Source: Chamaelirium japonicum (lineage: Eukaryota > Streptophyta > Magnoliopsida > Liliales > Melanthiaceae). From it: a stretch of 64,000 nt of DNA. The notes under the pieces are model-generated. The model worked only from the letters and a program-made list of their open reading frames with translations. It ran no database searches and was not told where the DNA came from. Positions 51,061-63,129 of the stretch are shown here, one piece after another; the first letter of the stretch is position 1, and each line of letters begins with the position of its first letter. The position numbers were made by a program, and so were the translations under genes. The stretch spans positions 1,674,001 through 1,738,000 of the forward strand of contig CANTAL010000003.1 of NCBI GenBank assembly GCA_947650365.1, given 5' to 3'.

Positions 51061-52250
51061 TTATAGGGTAAGCTATCTTAGGGCCGTCAGATATGCCCCA
51101 CCCTATAGGGGTTGTATATTATTTATAGGGTAAGCTATCTTAGGGCCTAAGCAATCTATGGGAAACCCTAATCTATTACAACTGTATAAGATAGTTCGAT
51201 CGGATGGCAATGGATTGGAGCAGGACTTTTTCTCTCTTCTATCTTCGTTTAGCTCTTCGTTCTCTTCTCTATTCTTCTCTCTTCTGTCTTCGTTTCTCTC
51301 TCTGTTTTCTTGTAACTGATCGGCTGGGCTCGACATGTTCGTGCTGATAACGTGTTGTGAGATTAGAAACAGAGAGAGCCATCAAACGTGCCCGACTATA
51401 AAGGGGTCGTATATTTTTTATAGGGTAAACTTACTTAGGGCCTAAGCAATCTATGGGAAACCCAAATCTATAGGAGAAGAGAGAAGAAAATGGAGAGATT
51501 TAATTAAATATTAAATCCTGCTCCAGTATATTGGTCATGGGTTGTAAGATAGGAGATTGCTTATTTATTTTATTTTAACTAATTATAAAATAATAGAATG
51601 GAGCAGGACTTCTCTATAAATAAATAAAGATACCAGAGATAGAATAAAGAAGGAGGAAGTCCTACTCTTAATATATTAAAATAGTTAATTAATTATTTAA
51701 ATATTAATAAATTTTATACAACCCCTTGAGAGTGGAGCACGTTTGACGGCTCTCTCATTCTCCCATCTCACAACACGTTATCAGTACGAAAATGTCAAGC
51801 CCAGCGAACCTGTCACAAGAAAACAGAAAAAGAAACGAAGATAGAAGAAAGAGAAGAAGAGAGAAGAAGAAAGAAGAGAATGGAGAGATAAATAAAGAAA
51901 GAAGAGAGAAGAAGTCCGGTTCCAGTCCATTGGCCACGGGTATAGGTGTGAAGTAAGAAGGAATCTAAATTATAAAACTCTACTTTTCAATATTTATACG
52001 ACCACTTTAGGGTAGGCCATGTTTGACGGCTTTCTCTTTCTCCCTTCTCATAACACGTTATCAGCACGAACATATCGAGCCCAGTCGACCAGTCACAAAA
52101 AAACGACGAGTGAAACGAAGACAGAAGAGAGAAGAGAACGAAGAGATAAATGAAGAGAGAATAGAGAATAAGTCATGCTCCAGTCCATTGGCCATGGATA
52201 TAGGTGTGAAGTAAGAAGGAATCTAAATTCCAAAACTCTACTTCTTAATA
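51061..52250. mobile_element. Short LTR element cluster, duplicate of the 21.3-22.4 kb cluster
   Basis: A minus LTR (51061-51172) with an internally repeated TAGGGTAAGCTATCTTAGGG; a plus LTR start fused to a minus body (51178-51352); a minus LTR (51353-51475); scrambled body pieces (51475-51715); then plus copies (LTR ends 51716-51773 and 51992-52054; bodies to about 51990 and 52250). The order and junctions equal those at 21.3-22.4 kb, offset about 29.8 kb. Confidence 0.75.
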
Positions 52251-53470
52251 TTTATACGACCCCTTTAGGGTGGGCCATGTTTGACGGCTCTCTCTTTCTC
52301 CCATCTTATAGTTTGTTATCAGCACAAACATGTCGAGCCCAGCCAGCCTATCACAAGAAAACAGAGAGTGAAACAAAGACAGAAGAGAGAAAAAAAGAAA
52401 GAAGGGAATAGAGAGGTAAACGAAGAGAGAAGAGAGAAGAAGTCCTACTCTAGTCCATTACCCATGGTTATAGGTGTGAAGTGCTCCAGTCCATTCGCCA
52501 CGGGTATTGGTATGAAGTAAGATGGAATCTAAATTTCAAAACTCTACTTCTCAATAATATAATTAAATCTCTACGGTCTCTTCTCTTTTATCCCATGGAT
52601 TAGGGTTTCACATAGATTGCTTAGGCCCTAAGTAAGCTTACCCAATAAATAATATATGACCCCTTTAGGGTGGGGCACGTTTGACAGCTCTCGCTTTCTC
52701 CTATCTCATAACACGTTATCAACACGAACATGTCCAGCCCAGCCGACCAGTCACAAGAAAATAGTGAGTGAAATGAAGACAGAAGAGAGAGAAGAAGAGA
52801 ACAAAGAGATAAACGAAGAGAGAAGAGAGAAGAAGTCCTGCTCCAGTCCATTAGCCACAGGTATTGGTGTGTAGTAAGAAGGAACCTAAATTCCAAAATT
52901 CCACTTCTTAATATTTATACGACCCCTTTAGAATGGGGCACTATTGATGACTCTCTCTTTCTCCCATCTCACAACACGTTATCAGCACGAACAAGTCGAG
53001 CCCAGTAGATCAGTTATAAGAAAACGGAGAGAGAAACAAAGACAGAAGAGAATGAAGGGATAAATAAAGAGAGAAGAAAGAAGAAGTCCTACTCCAGTCC
53101 ATTGGCCATAGATATAGGTGTGGAGTAAGAAGGAATCTAAATTCCAAAATTTTACTTCTTAATAATATAATTAAATCTCTCTATTCTCTTCTTTTTTCTC
53201 CCATAGATTAGGGTTCCTATAACATGTTTGATGGCTTTCTCTTTCTTCCATCTCATAACTTGTTATCAGCACGAACATATCAAATCCAGCCGACCAGTCG
53301 TAAGAAAATGGGGAGTGAAACAAAGTCAGAAGAGAGAGAATAAGAGATAAGAGAACGGAGAGATAAATAAAGAGAGAAGAGAAAAGAAGTCCTGCTCTAG
53401 TCCATTGGCCACGGGTATAGGTGTAAAGTAAGAAGGAATCTAAATTCCAAAACTCCACTTTTCAAAAATA
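52251..53470 (+). mobile_element. Four short LTR element copies, plus strand, head-to-tail
   Basis: Copies at about 52251-52550 (partial LTR; body with a short tandem duplication near 52445-52520), 52600-52905 (LTR from CCATGGATTAGGG to CATAACA, motif CGTTATCAACACGA), 52910-53160 (partial LTR) and 53198-53465 (LTR with a large internal deletion). Each carries the CGAGCCCAGCCGACC-type box, purine-rich tract and AATTCCAAAACTCCAC end. Confidence 0.75.
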
Positions 53471-54560
53471 TAATTAAATCTCGGTTCTCTTCTCTCTTCT
53501 CTCATGGATTAGGGTTTTCCATAGATTGCTTAGACCCAAAGTAAGCTTACCCTATAAATAATATAGGACCCCTTTAGGATGGGGCACGTTTGATGGCTCT
53601 CTCTTTCTCCTATCTTATAATACATTATCAGAACAAACATGTCGAGCCCAACCGTTCAGTTACAAGAAAACGGAGAGAGAAACGAAGATAGAAGAGAGAG
53701 AAGAAGAGAGAAGAGAACAGAGAGATAAATAAAGAGAGAAGAGAGAAGAAGTCCTGCTCTAGTCCATTGGCCACGGGTATAGGTGTGAAGTGTTCCAGTC
53801 CATTCACCATGGGTATAGGTGTAAAGTAAGAATGGTCTAAATTCCAAAACTCCACTTCTCAATAATATAATTAAATCTCTTAGTTCTCTTCTCTATTCTC
53901 TCATGGATTAGGGTTTCCTATAGATTGCTTAGGCCCTACGTAACCTTACCTTATAAATAATATATGACCCCTTTAGGGTGGGGGATGTTTGACGGTTCTC
54001 TCTTTCTCCCATCTCACAATACATTATCAGCACGAACATATCGAGCCCAGCCAACCAATAACAAAAAAATGGAGAGAGAAACGAAGACACAAGAGAGAAA
54101 AGAAGAGAGAAGAAAATTGAGTGATAAATAAAGAGAGAAGAAGTCCTGCTTCAGTCCATTGGCCACGGGTATTGGTGTATAGTAAGAAAGAATCTAAATT
54201 CCAAAACTCTACTTCTTAATATTTATATGACCCCTTTAGGGTAGGGCACGTTTGACGACTCTCTCTTTGCCCAGCCGATCAGTCACAAGAAAACAGAGAG
54301 AGAAACGAAGGCAGAAGAGAGAGAAGATGAGAAAAGAGAACGGAGAGATAAACGAAAAGAGAAAAGAGAAGAAGTCCAGCTCCAATCCATTAGCCACGGG
54401 TATAGATATGAAGTAAGAAGGAATCTAAATTCCAAAACTCCACTTCTCAATAATATAATTAAATCTCTCTGTTCTCTTCTCTTTTCTCCCATGGATAAGG
54501 GTTTACTATAGTAATAGTTTATCTCAATGTTATTATGATTATCATAGTAATGTTACTTTA
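53471..54560 (+). mobile_element. Three short LTR element copies, plus strand, then flank B
   Basis: Copies at about 53498-53860 (body with the same short duplication as near 52480), 53900-54215 and 54218-54450. The last lacks the LTR end and primer site, with CTCTCTTTG joined to CCCAGCCGATC. An LTR start fragment (54487-54512) and flank B (to 54560) close the group. Confidence 0.73.
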
Positions 54561-54805
54561 ATTTTTTTAATTAAATTAATCCTTTATTTAATTATTAAAT
54601 AATTTATTATTTAAGTTTTTAGTAAAATAATAAATTTATTTAATTATTTAATTATCTAGTTATTTTATTAAATTTTTATTAAATTTATTTATTTAATATT
54701 ATATTATTTAATAATTAAATTAGGTAACTATTTAATTATATTAATTATTAAATAAAGAAATAATTATTTAATTATATAATTAATTTATTAATTCATTTTA
54801 TTAGT
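54561..54805. other. AT-rich spacer
   Basis: A/T-only words as in the larger blocks; nothing else seen. Confidence 0.6.
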
Positions 54806-55620
54806 GCTCCTATCCATTAGAAACATGTATAAGTGTGAAGTAAAAAGAAATCTAAATTCTAAAACTCCACATCTTAATAATTTAATTAAATATCACTGTT
54901 CTATTCTCTTTGTCTCCCATGGATTAGGGTTTCCCATAGATTTCTTAGGCCCTATGTAAGCTTACCCTATAAATAATATACGACCCCTTTAGGGTGGGGC
55001 ACATTTGATGGATTTATCTTTCTCCCATCTCATAACACGTTATCAGCACAAACATGTCGAGTCTGGCCGACTAGTCACAAAAAAACAGCGAGAGAATCGA
55101 AGACAGAAGAGAGTGAAGATGAGAGAAGAGAACAGATATATAAATAAAGAGAGAAGATAGAGAGAGCTTGACATGTTCGTGATGGATTCTCTCTTCTGTC
55201 TTCGTTTCTCTCTCCGTTTTCTTGCGACTGGTCGGTTGGGCTTGACATGTTCGTGTTAATAACGTGTTATGAGATGGGAGAAAGAGAGAGCTGTTAAACA
55301 TGCTCCACCCTAAAGGAGTAGTATTTTATTTATAGGTTAAGTTTACTTAGGGACTAAGCCATCTATAGGAAACCCTAATCCATGGGAGAAGAGAGAAGAG
55401 AACGGAGAGATTTAATTATATTATTGAGAATTAGAGTTTTAGAATTAAAATTCCTACTGAATTAAACTAGACATATTATCAGCACGAACATGATTTCTTC
55501 TCTCTTCTCTCTTTGTTTATCTCTCCGTTCACTTCTATCTTCTTCTGTCTTCATATCTCTCCCTGTTTTCTTATGACTGGTCGACTGGGATTGACATATT
55601 CATGCTGATAATATGTTGTG
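54806..55620. mobile_element. Short LTR element fragments in both orientations
   Basis: Body end (54806-54875, plus), a plus LTR (about 54917-55036) with a cut-off body, a minus body end with LTR (about 55187-55393), and minus body pieces (55420-55612). Several joins lie inside the purine-rich tract. Confidence 0.68.
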
Positions 55621-56692
55621 AGATAAGAGAAGAATAGAGAAGAGAATAAAAAGATAAACAAATAGAGAAGAGAGAAGAAGTCTTGCTCTCTATTTCTCCT
55701 ATCTCATAACACGTTATCAGCACGAACATGTCTAGACCAACCGACCAGTTGCAAGAAAATAGAGAGAGAAATAAAAACAGAAGAGAGAGAAGAAGAGGAA
55801 AGGGAACGGAGAGATAAACGAAGAGAGAAGAAATCCTGCTCCAGTCCATTGGCCACGGGTATAGGTATAAAGTAAGAAGGTATCTAAATTCAAAAACTCC
55901 ACTTCTGTCTTTATTTCTCTCTATATTATTATGATTGGTCAGTTGGGCTCAACATGTTCATGTAGATAACGTGTTATGAGAAGAAAGAAGAGAACGGAGA
56001 GATAAACATAGAGAGAAGAGAGGATAAGTCTGGCTCCAGTCCATTCGCTATAGTTATAGGTATAAAGTGAGAAGGAAGCTAAAGTCAAAAACTCTACTTC
56101 TCAATAATATAATTAAATCTCTTCGTTCTCTTCTCTCTTCTCCCATGGATTAGGGTTTCCCATAGACTGATTAGGACCTAAGTAAGTTGACCCAATAAAT
56201 ATTATATGACCCCTTTAGCTAGGGGCATATTTGATGGCTCTCTCTTTGTCCCATCTCACAACACATTATCAGCACGAACATATCGAGCCCAGCTGACCAG
56301 TCATAAGAAAAGGGAGAGAAACGAAGATAGAAGAAGAGAGAAGAGAATGAAGAGATAAATATGTAGAGAAAAAAGATGAAGTCCTGCTCCAGTCCATTGG
56401 CCATGGGTATAGGTGTGAATTAAGAAGGAATCTAAATTCCAAAACTCTACTTCTTAATATTTATACGACCCTTTAGGGTGGGGCACATTTGATGGCTCTC
56501 ACTTTCTCCCATCTTACAATACGTTATCAGTATGAACATGTCGAGCCCAGTTGATCAGTCACAAGAAAACGGAGAGAGAAATAACAACAGAAGAGATAGA
56601 AAAAGAGAAAATAAAGAGATAAATAAAGAGAGAAGAGAAAAGAAGTCCTACTCCTGTCCATTGGGAATAAAATAGAGAGAGAAATAAAGGCA
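55621..56692. mobile_element. Short LTR element copies, mostly plus strand
   Basis: Body piece (55622-55690), LTR end with body (55686-55905), minus body fragment (55905-55968), plus body (55979-56120), then copies with LTR (56142-56265, body to 56450; and 56453-56520, body to 56675). Confidence 0.68.
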
Positions 56693-57290
56693 GAAGTGGA
56701 GTTTTGAAATTTAGATTCCTTCTTACTTCACACCTATACCAGTGGCCAATGGACTAGAGCAAGACTTCTTCTATCTTCTCTCTTCGTTTATCTCTCCGAT
56801 CTCTTCTCTCTTCTTCTATCTCTTCTGTCTTCGTTTCTCTCTCTATTTTCTTACGACTGGTCGGCTGGGCTTGACATGTTCGTGCTGATAACGTGTTGTA
56901 AGATAGGAAAAAGAGAGAGCCATCAAATGTGCCTCGCCCTAAAGGGGCCATATATTATTTATAGGGTAAGTTTACTTAGGGCCTAAGCAATCTATGGAAA
57001 ATCCAAATCTATAGGAGAAGAGAGAAGATATCAGAGAGATTTAATTATATTATTGAGAAGTAGAGTTTTGGAATTTAAATTCCTTCTTACTTCACACCTA
57101 TACCCGTGGCCAATGGACTGGAACAGGACTTCTTCTCTCTTTATTTATCTCTCCGTTCTCTTCTCTCTTATTCTCTCTCTTCTGTCTTCGTTTCTCTCTC
57201 CGTTTTCTTGTGACTGGTCGGTTGGGCTCGACATGTTCGTACTGATAACGTATTATGAGTTGGGAAAAAGAGAGAGACGTCAAACGTGCC
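56693..57290 (-). mobile_element. Two short LTR element copies, minus strand, head-to-tail
   Basis: Body 56693-56895 with LTR to about 57020; body 57040-57250 with only the inner end of an LTR (to about 57290). The second LTR is cut at GTGCCCC and joined directly to an AAAACTCTAC body end in the other orientation. Confidence 0.7.
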
Positions 57291-57547
57291 CCAAAACTCT
57301 ACTTCTCAATAGTATCATCTCAATGTTATTATGATTATCATAGTAATATTACTATAATTTTTTAATTAAATTAATCATTAATTTAATTATTAAATAATTT
57401 AAATAATTTCATAATTTAAATAATTTAATAATTTAAATTAATCCTTAATAATTAAATAAATGATTAATTTAAATAAAAAAATTATAGTAATATTACTATG
57501 ATAATCATAATAACATTGAAATGATACTATTGAGAAGTAGAGTTTTA
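57290..57547. repeat. 260-bp palindrome made of two flank B copies
   Basis: The arms (about 57290-57390 and 57450-57547) are near-perfect reverse complements that include the body end, the GTATCATCTCAATG flank and a short AT-rich loop. Confidence 0.85.
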
Positions 57548-58175
57548 GGGCACGTTTGACGACTTTCTCTTTCTCCCACCTAATAATACGTTATCAACAC
57601 GAACATGTCGAGCCCAGCCGACCAGTCACAAGAAAATGGAGAGAGAAATGAAGATAGAAGAGAGAGAATATGATAGAAGGGAACAGAGAGATAAATAAAG
57701 AGAGAAGAAATCCTACTCCAGCCCATTGGCCATGGGTATAGGTGTGAAGTAAGAAGGAATTTAAATTCCAAAACTCTACTTCTTAATAATATAATTAAAT
57801 CTCTCCGTTCTCTTCTCTTTTTTCTTTTCTCCCATAGATTAGGGTTTTCCATAGATAGCTTAGGCCCTAAGTAAGCTTACTCTATAAATAATATAAGACC
57901 CCTTTAGGGTAGGGCACATTTGACGGCTCTCTTTTTCTTTCATCTTACAACACGTTACCAGTATGAATATGTCGAGCCCAATCGGCCAGTCACAAGAAAA
58001 CAAAGAGAGAAACAAAGATAGAAAATATATAAGAAAAGAGAAGAGAATGGAGAGATAAATAAAGTGAGAAGAGAGAAGTCCTGCTCCAGTCCATTAGCCA
58101 TGGGTATAGGTGTGAAGTAAGAAGAAATCTAAATTCCAAAACTCCACTTCTGTCTTTATTTCTCTCTCTATTTTT
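57548..58175 (+). mobile_element. Two short LTR element copies, plus strand
   Basis: LTR end (57546-57587) with body to about 57790; a longer LTR (57832-57953) with body to about 58150. Both have CGAGCCCA boxes and purine-rich tracts. Confidence 0.72.
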
Positions 58176-59265
58176 TTCCCAATGGACTGGAGTAGGACTT
58201 CTCTCTTCTTTCTATATTTATCTCTCCGTTTTCTTCTCTCTTATTCTCTCTCTTCTTTCATTAATTTTATCTCCGTTTTCTTTTGGTTGGTTGATTGGGC
58301 TCGAAAAGTTCATACTGATAACGTATAATGAGATGGGAGAAAGAGAGAGCCATTAAATATGCCCCACCCTAAAGGGTCGTATAAATATTAAAAAGTGGAG
58401 TTTTGGAATTTAGATTCCTTCTAACTTCACACCTATACCCGTGGCCAATGGACTTGAGCAGGAGTTTATCTCTTTTCTCTCCTTATTTATCTCTCTGTTC
58501 TCTTCTCTCTTCTTCTCTCTCTTCTGTCTTTGTTTCTTTCTGTTTTCTTATAACTGGTCGGCTGGGCTCGACATGTTTGTACTGATAATGTGTTGTAAGA
58601 TGGGAGAAAGAGAGAGCCATCAAATGTGCCCCAGGCTAAAGGGGTTGTATATTTTTTATAGGGTCAACTTACTTAGGGCCTAATCAGTCTATGGAAATCC
58701 TAATCCATGGGAGAAGAGAAAAGAGAACGGAGAGATTTAATTATATTATTGAAAAGTGGAGTTTTGAAATTTAGATTCATTCTCACTTTATACCTATAAC
58801 CATGGCGAATGGACTGGAGCCGGACTTATCCTCTCTTCTCTCTTCGTTTATCTTTCCGTTCTCTTCTTTCTTCTCACTACACATTATCTGCACGAACATG
58901 TCGAGCCCAACCGACCAGTCATTAGAAAATAGAGAGAGAAATAAAGATAGAAGTGGAGTTTTTGAATTTAGATTTATTCTTACTTCACACCTATACCTGT
59001 GGCCAATGAACTGGAGTAGGACTTCTTCTCTCTTTGTTTATTTTTCCGTTCCTTTCTCTCTTTTTCTCTTTCTTCTGTCTTCGTTTCTCTCTCTGTTTTT
59101 TTGCAACTGGTTGGCTGCTCTCGATATGTTCGTGTTGATAACGTGTTGTTAGATGGAAGAAATAGAGAGCCATCAAATTTGCCCCACCCTAAAGGGGTCA
59201 TATATTATTTATTAGGTAAGTTTACTTAGGGTCTAAGCAATCTATGGAAAACCCTAATCTATGGG
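58176..59265 (-). mobile_element. Short LTR element copies, mainly minus strand
   Basis: Body and partial LTR (58176-58383), body and LTR (58390-58710), body (58741-58875) broken by a plus fragment (58875-58950), then body and LTR (58951-59265). Confidence 0.7.
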
Positions 59266-60250
59266 AGAAAAAAGAAGATAACAGAGAGATTTCATTATAT
59301 GATTTATAAATAGAGTTTTAGAATTTAGATTCCTTCTTATTTCTCACCTGTACCCGTGGCCAATGGACAAGAGCAGGACTTCTTCTCTCTTCTCTCTTCG
59401 TTTATCTCTCTATTCTCTTCTCTCTCTTCTGTCTTCGTTTCTCTCTCCATTTTTTTGTGACTGGTTGGCTAGGCTCGATTTGTTCATGCTGATAATGTGT
59501 TATAAGATGGGAGAAAGAGAGAGCCATCAAATATGCCCCATCTTAAAGGGGTCGTATAAATATTGAGAAGTGGATTTTTGGAATTTAGATTCCTTTTTAC
59601 TTCACACCTATACCCGTGGTGAATGGACAGGAGCAAGACTTCTTCTCTCTTCTCTCTTTGTTTATCTCTCTGTTCTCTTCTCTATTCTTCTCTCATCTCA
59701 CAACACGTTATCAGTATGAACATATCGAGCCCAGTCGATCGGTCACAAGAAAACAACGAGAGAAATAAAGACAGAAGAAGGAGAAAAGAATGGAGAGATA
59801 AACAAAGAGAGAAGAAGTCCTGTTCGTATTGATAACATGTCTAATTTAATTCAGAAGGAATCTAAATTCCAAAACTCCACTTCTTTGTAATATAATTAAA
59901 TCTCTCCATTCTCTTCTCTTTTCTCCCATGGATTAGGGTTTCCCATAGATGGCTTAGTCCCTAAGTAAGCTTAACCTGTAAATAATATATGACTCCTTTA
60001 GGGTGGTGCATGTTTGACGGCTCTGTCTTTCTCCCATCTCATAACACGTTATTAACATGAACATGTCGAGCCCAGCTGACCAGTCGTAAGAAAACGGAGA
60101 GAGAAACGAAGACAGAAGAGAGAGAAGAAGAGAGAAAAAAATGAAAAGATAAACAAAGATGGAAGAGAGAAGAAGTCATGGTCCAGTCTATTGGCCATGG
60201 GTATAGGTGTGAAGTAAGAAGGAATATAAATTCCAAAACTCTATTTCTGA
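59266..60250. mobile_element. Short LTR element copies, both orientations
   Basis: Minus body and LTR piece (59305-59562), minus body (59563-59695), plus primer-site motif and body (59697-59822), then a plus copy with LTR (59925-60052) and body (60053-60250). Confidence 0.68.
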
Positions 60251-61290
60251 TTTTGTTTTTCTCTCTATTTTCTTGCGATTGGTCGGCTGGGCTCGACATG
60301 TTCATACTGATTACGTGTCGTGAGTTGGGAGAAAGAGAGAGCCATCAAATGTGCCCACCTTCTTACTTCACACCTATATCCATGGCCAATCGACTGGAGT
60401 AGGACTTCTTCTCTCTTCTTTCTTTATTTATCTCTCTGTTCTCTTCTCTCTTCTTCTCTCTTCTCACAATATGTTATCAGTACGAACATGTCGAGCCCAG
60501 CCGACTAGTCACAAGAAAACGGAGAGAAAAATGAACAGAGAAGAGAACAGAGAGATAAACGAAGAGAGAAAAGAATAAAGAGATTTAATTATTTAAAAAT
60601 TATTTATAATTAAATATTTAAATAATAAGCCGACCAGTCACAAAAAAAATTATTAAATCTCTCCGTTCTCTTCTCTCTTCTATCTTTATTTCTCTCTCTG
60701 TTCTTTTCTTTCTTCTTCTATGGATTAGGGTTTTCCATAGATTGTTATATCACAAAAATTTAAATAATTTAATTTTAATTATAACGTGTTGAGAAGTGAA
60801 TATTTAAAACTCTACTTCTCAATATTTATACAACCCCTTTAGGGTGGGGCACGTTTGACGGCTCTCTTTCTCCCATCTCACAACACGTTATCAGCACGAA
60901 CATGTCGAGCCTAGCCGACCAATCACAAGAAAGTGGAGAGAGAAATAAATACAGAAGAGAGAACATAATGGAGAAATAAATAAAGAGAAAAGAGAGAAGA
61001 AGTCCTGCTTCAGTCCATTTGCCACGGGTATAGGTTTGAAGTAATAAGGAATCTAAATTCCAAAACTCCACTTCTGTCTTCGTTTTTCTCTCCGTTTTCT
61101 TATGACTGGTTAGCTGGGCTCGATATGTTCGTACTGATAACATGTTATGAGATGAGGGATTTCTTATTTATTTTATTTATTTTAAGTAATATTTATTTAA
61201 ATATAATAAAGTATATTATTTCTTTAAATATTTAAATAGTATAATCTTAACGTTATTATTTAAATATTTAATTATAAAATAATCAAATAA
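60251..61290. mobile_element. Short LTR element fragments and the chimeric unit shared with 22.9 kb
   Basis: Minus fragments (60247-60470), plus body (60460-60580), LTR scraps (60657-60750), and a plus copy (60823-61073) fused head-to-head to a minus body (61073-61140). An AT stretch (61141-61290) matches the one after the same kind of junction at 22930-23150. Confidence 0.68.
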
Positions 61291-62079
61291 TTTATTTCCA
61301 AAATTCAAATTTACTTCACACCTATAAATTATTCAAAAACTCTACTCCTTAATGTGTATTTATTATATTTATTATAATTAAATTATATAAATAATTTATA
61401 TATTATTTAAATATTAAAATAAATTATTATTTATTTAATTATTTAAAAAAATATTAAGTTTTTTAAATTAATATTTTATTATTTATTTATTCAAATAATT
61501 TAGTAATTATTTAAATAATAATTAAATAGTTATTAAATTATTGTTTTATTTTATTATTTAATTAAATAAATAATTTTTTTATTTATTTCAATTAATATTT
61601 TATAATTTAATAAAATAGTTTTTAATTATTTAATTAAATAATAATTTATTTAAATTATTATTTGTTTTGCAATAAAATCATTTAATAATTAAATTATTTA
61701 TTTGTTTAAGTAAATAATCTATTTAATAAATTTTTTTCATAAATAATTTTTTAAATATTTAAATAATTAACTAATTATATAATTATCTAAAAATAATATA
61801 ATAATTAAAGAAATAACTATTAAAATAAATTAATAAATTAATTATATAATTATATCATTATTTATTTATTTAGTAATTTAAATAATTAAATAGTTACCTA
61901 ATTAAATTATTTAATAATATAATAATAATATAATAATAATACAATAATAATAAATAAATAAAGTTTTAAAATTAATTAAATAACTATATAATTACATAAT
62001 AAAATAAATTTATTATTTTACTAAAAACTTAATTATTAAATAATTAAATTATTTAATAATTAAATAAATAATTAATTTA
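61291..62079. other. AT-rich block, no gene seen
   Basis: Nearly pure A/T, with the same word content as the larger blocks. Confidence 0.6.
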
Positions 62080-62630
62080 ATTCAAAAAATTATAGTAATA
62101 TTACTATGATAATCATAATAACGTTAAGATGATACTATTGAGAAGTGGAGTTTTGAAATTTAGATTCCTTCTTACTTCACACCTATACCCATGGCTAATG
62201 GATTGGAGCATGAGTACTTTTCTCTTTTATCTTTGTTTATTTGTATGTTCTCTTATCTCTTCTTCTCTCTCTTCTGTCTTTGTTTCTCTCTCTATTTTCT
62301 TACGACTGGTTGGCTGTGCTCGACATATTCTTATTGATAACGTGTTGTGAGATGGGAGAAAAAGAGAGCCGTCAAATATGCCCCACCATAAATAGGTCGT
62401 ATATTATTTATAGGGTAAGCTTACTTAGGGCCTAAGCAATCTATGGGAATCCTTAATCCATGGGAGAGATCCGATGGTGGACAGCCATTTGATCGAATGA
62501 TCTCATAAAAGTTATAATGTTTTAAATTTTTTTAAAGAAAAATATAAATTATTTTTAAAGTAAAAAATAATGGTGTGCCTTATCTTCCTTCTTTACTTCC
62601 TATTATTTAATTAATTTAAATAGTTTAATA
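62080..62630 (-). mobile_element. Complete short LTR element unit, minus strand
   Basis: Flank B (62080-62140), body (62141-62342), 168-bp LTR (62343-62510) and flank A (62511-62630, with GTGTGCCTTATCTTCC). The primer-site motif reads CGTTATCAATAAGA on the element strand. Confidence 0.75.
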
Positions 62631-63129
62631 AACTAAATAAATAAAAAATTAAATAAATATTTAATTATCTTCTCTCATCTCTCTATATTTTATTACTATG
62701 ATAGTTAAGTGGAGTTTGTTACTATAATTTTTTTAATTAAATTAATTGTTTTATTAAAATGAAGAGAGAAGAGAATTTACTATGATAATAATAATAACGT
62801 TGAGATGATACTACTGAGAAATAGAGTTTTGGAATTTAGATTCCTTCTTACTTTATACCTATACCCGTGGCGAATGGACTGGAGCAAGACTTTTTCCCTT
62901 TTCTCTCTCTCCTGTCTTCGTTTAAATTATTTAATAATTTAAATAATTTAATAATTAAGTTTTAAGTAAAATAATTAATTTATTTAATTATTTAATTATC
63001 TAGTTATTTAATATTTTTTTTAATATTAATAGTTTAAAGTAAACTAATTAAATAATTATTGAGAGAGAAGAGAGAACAAGTTCTAATCCAAGGGAGAAGA
63101 GAGAATATAATGGAGAGATTTAATTATAT
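62631..63129. mobile_element. Flank and body scraps of the short LTR element
   Basis: Degenerate pieces of flank B (near 62690-62740 and 62770-62815), a truncated minus body (62815-62930) and AT-rich filler. No intact LTR. Confidence 0.6.
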
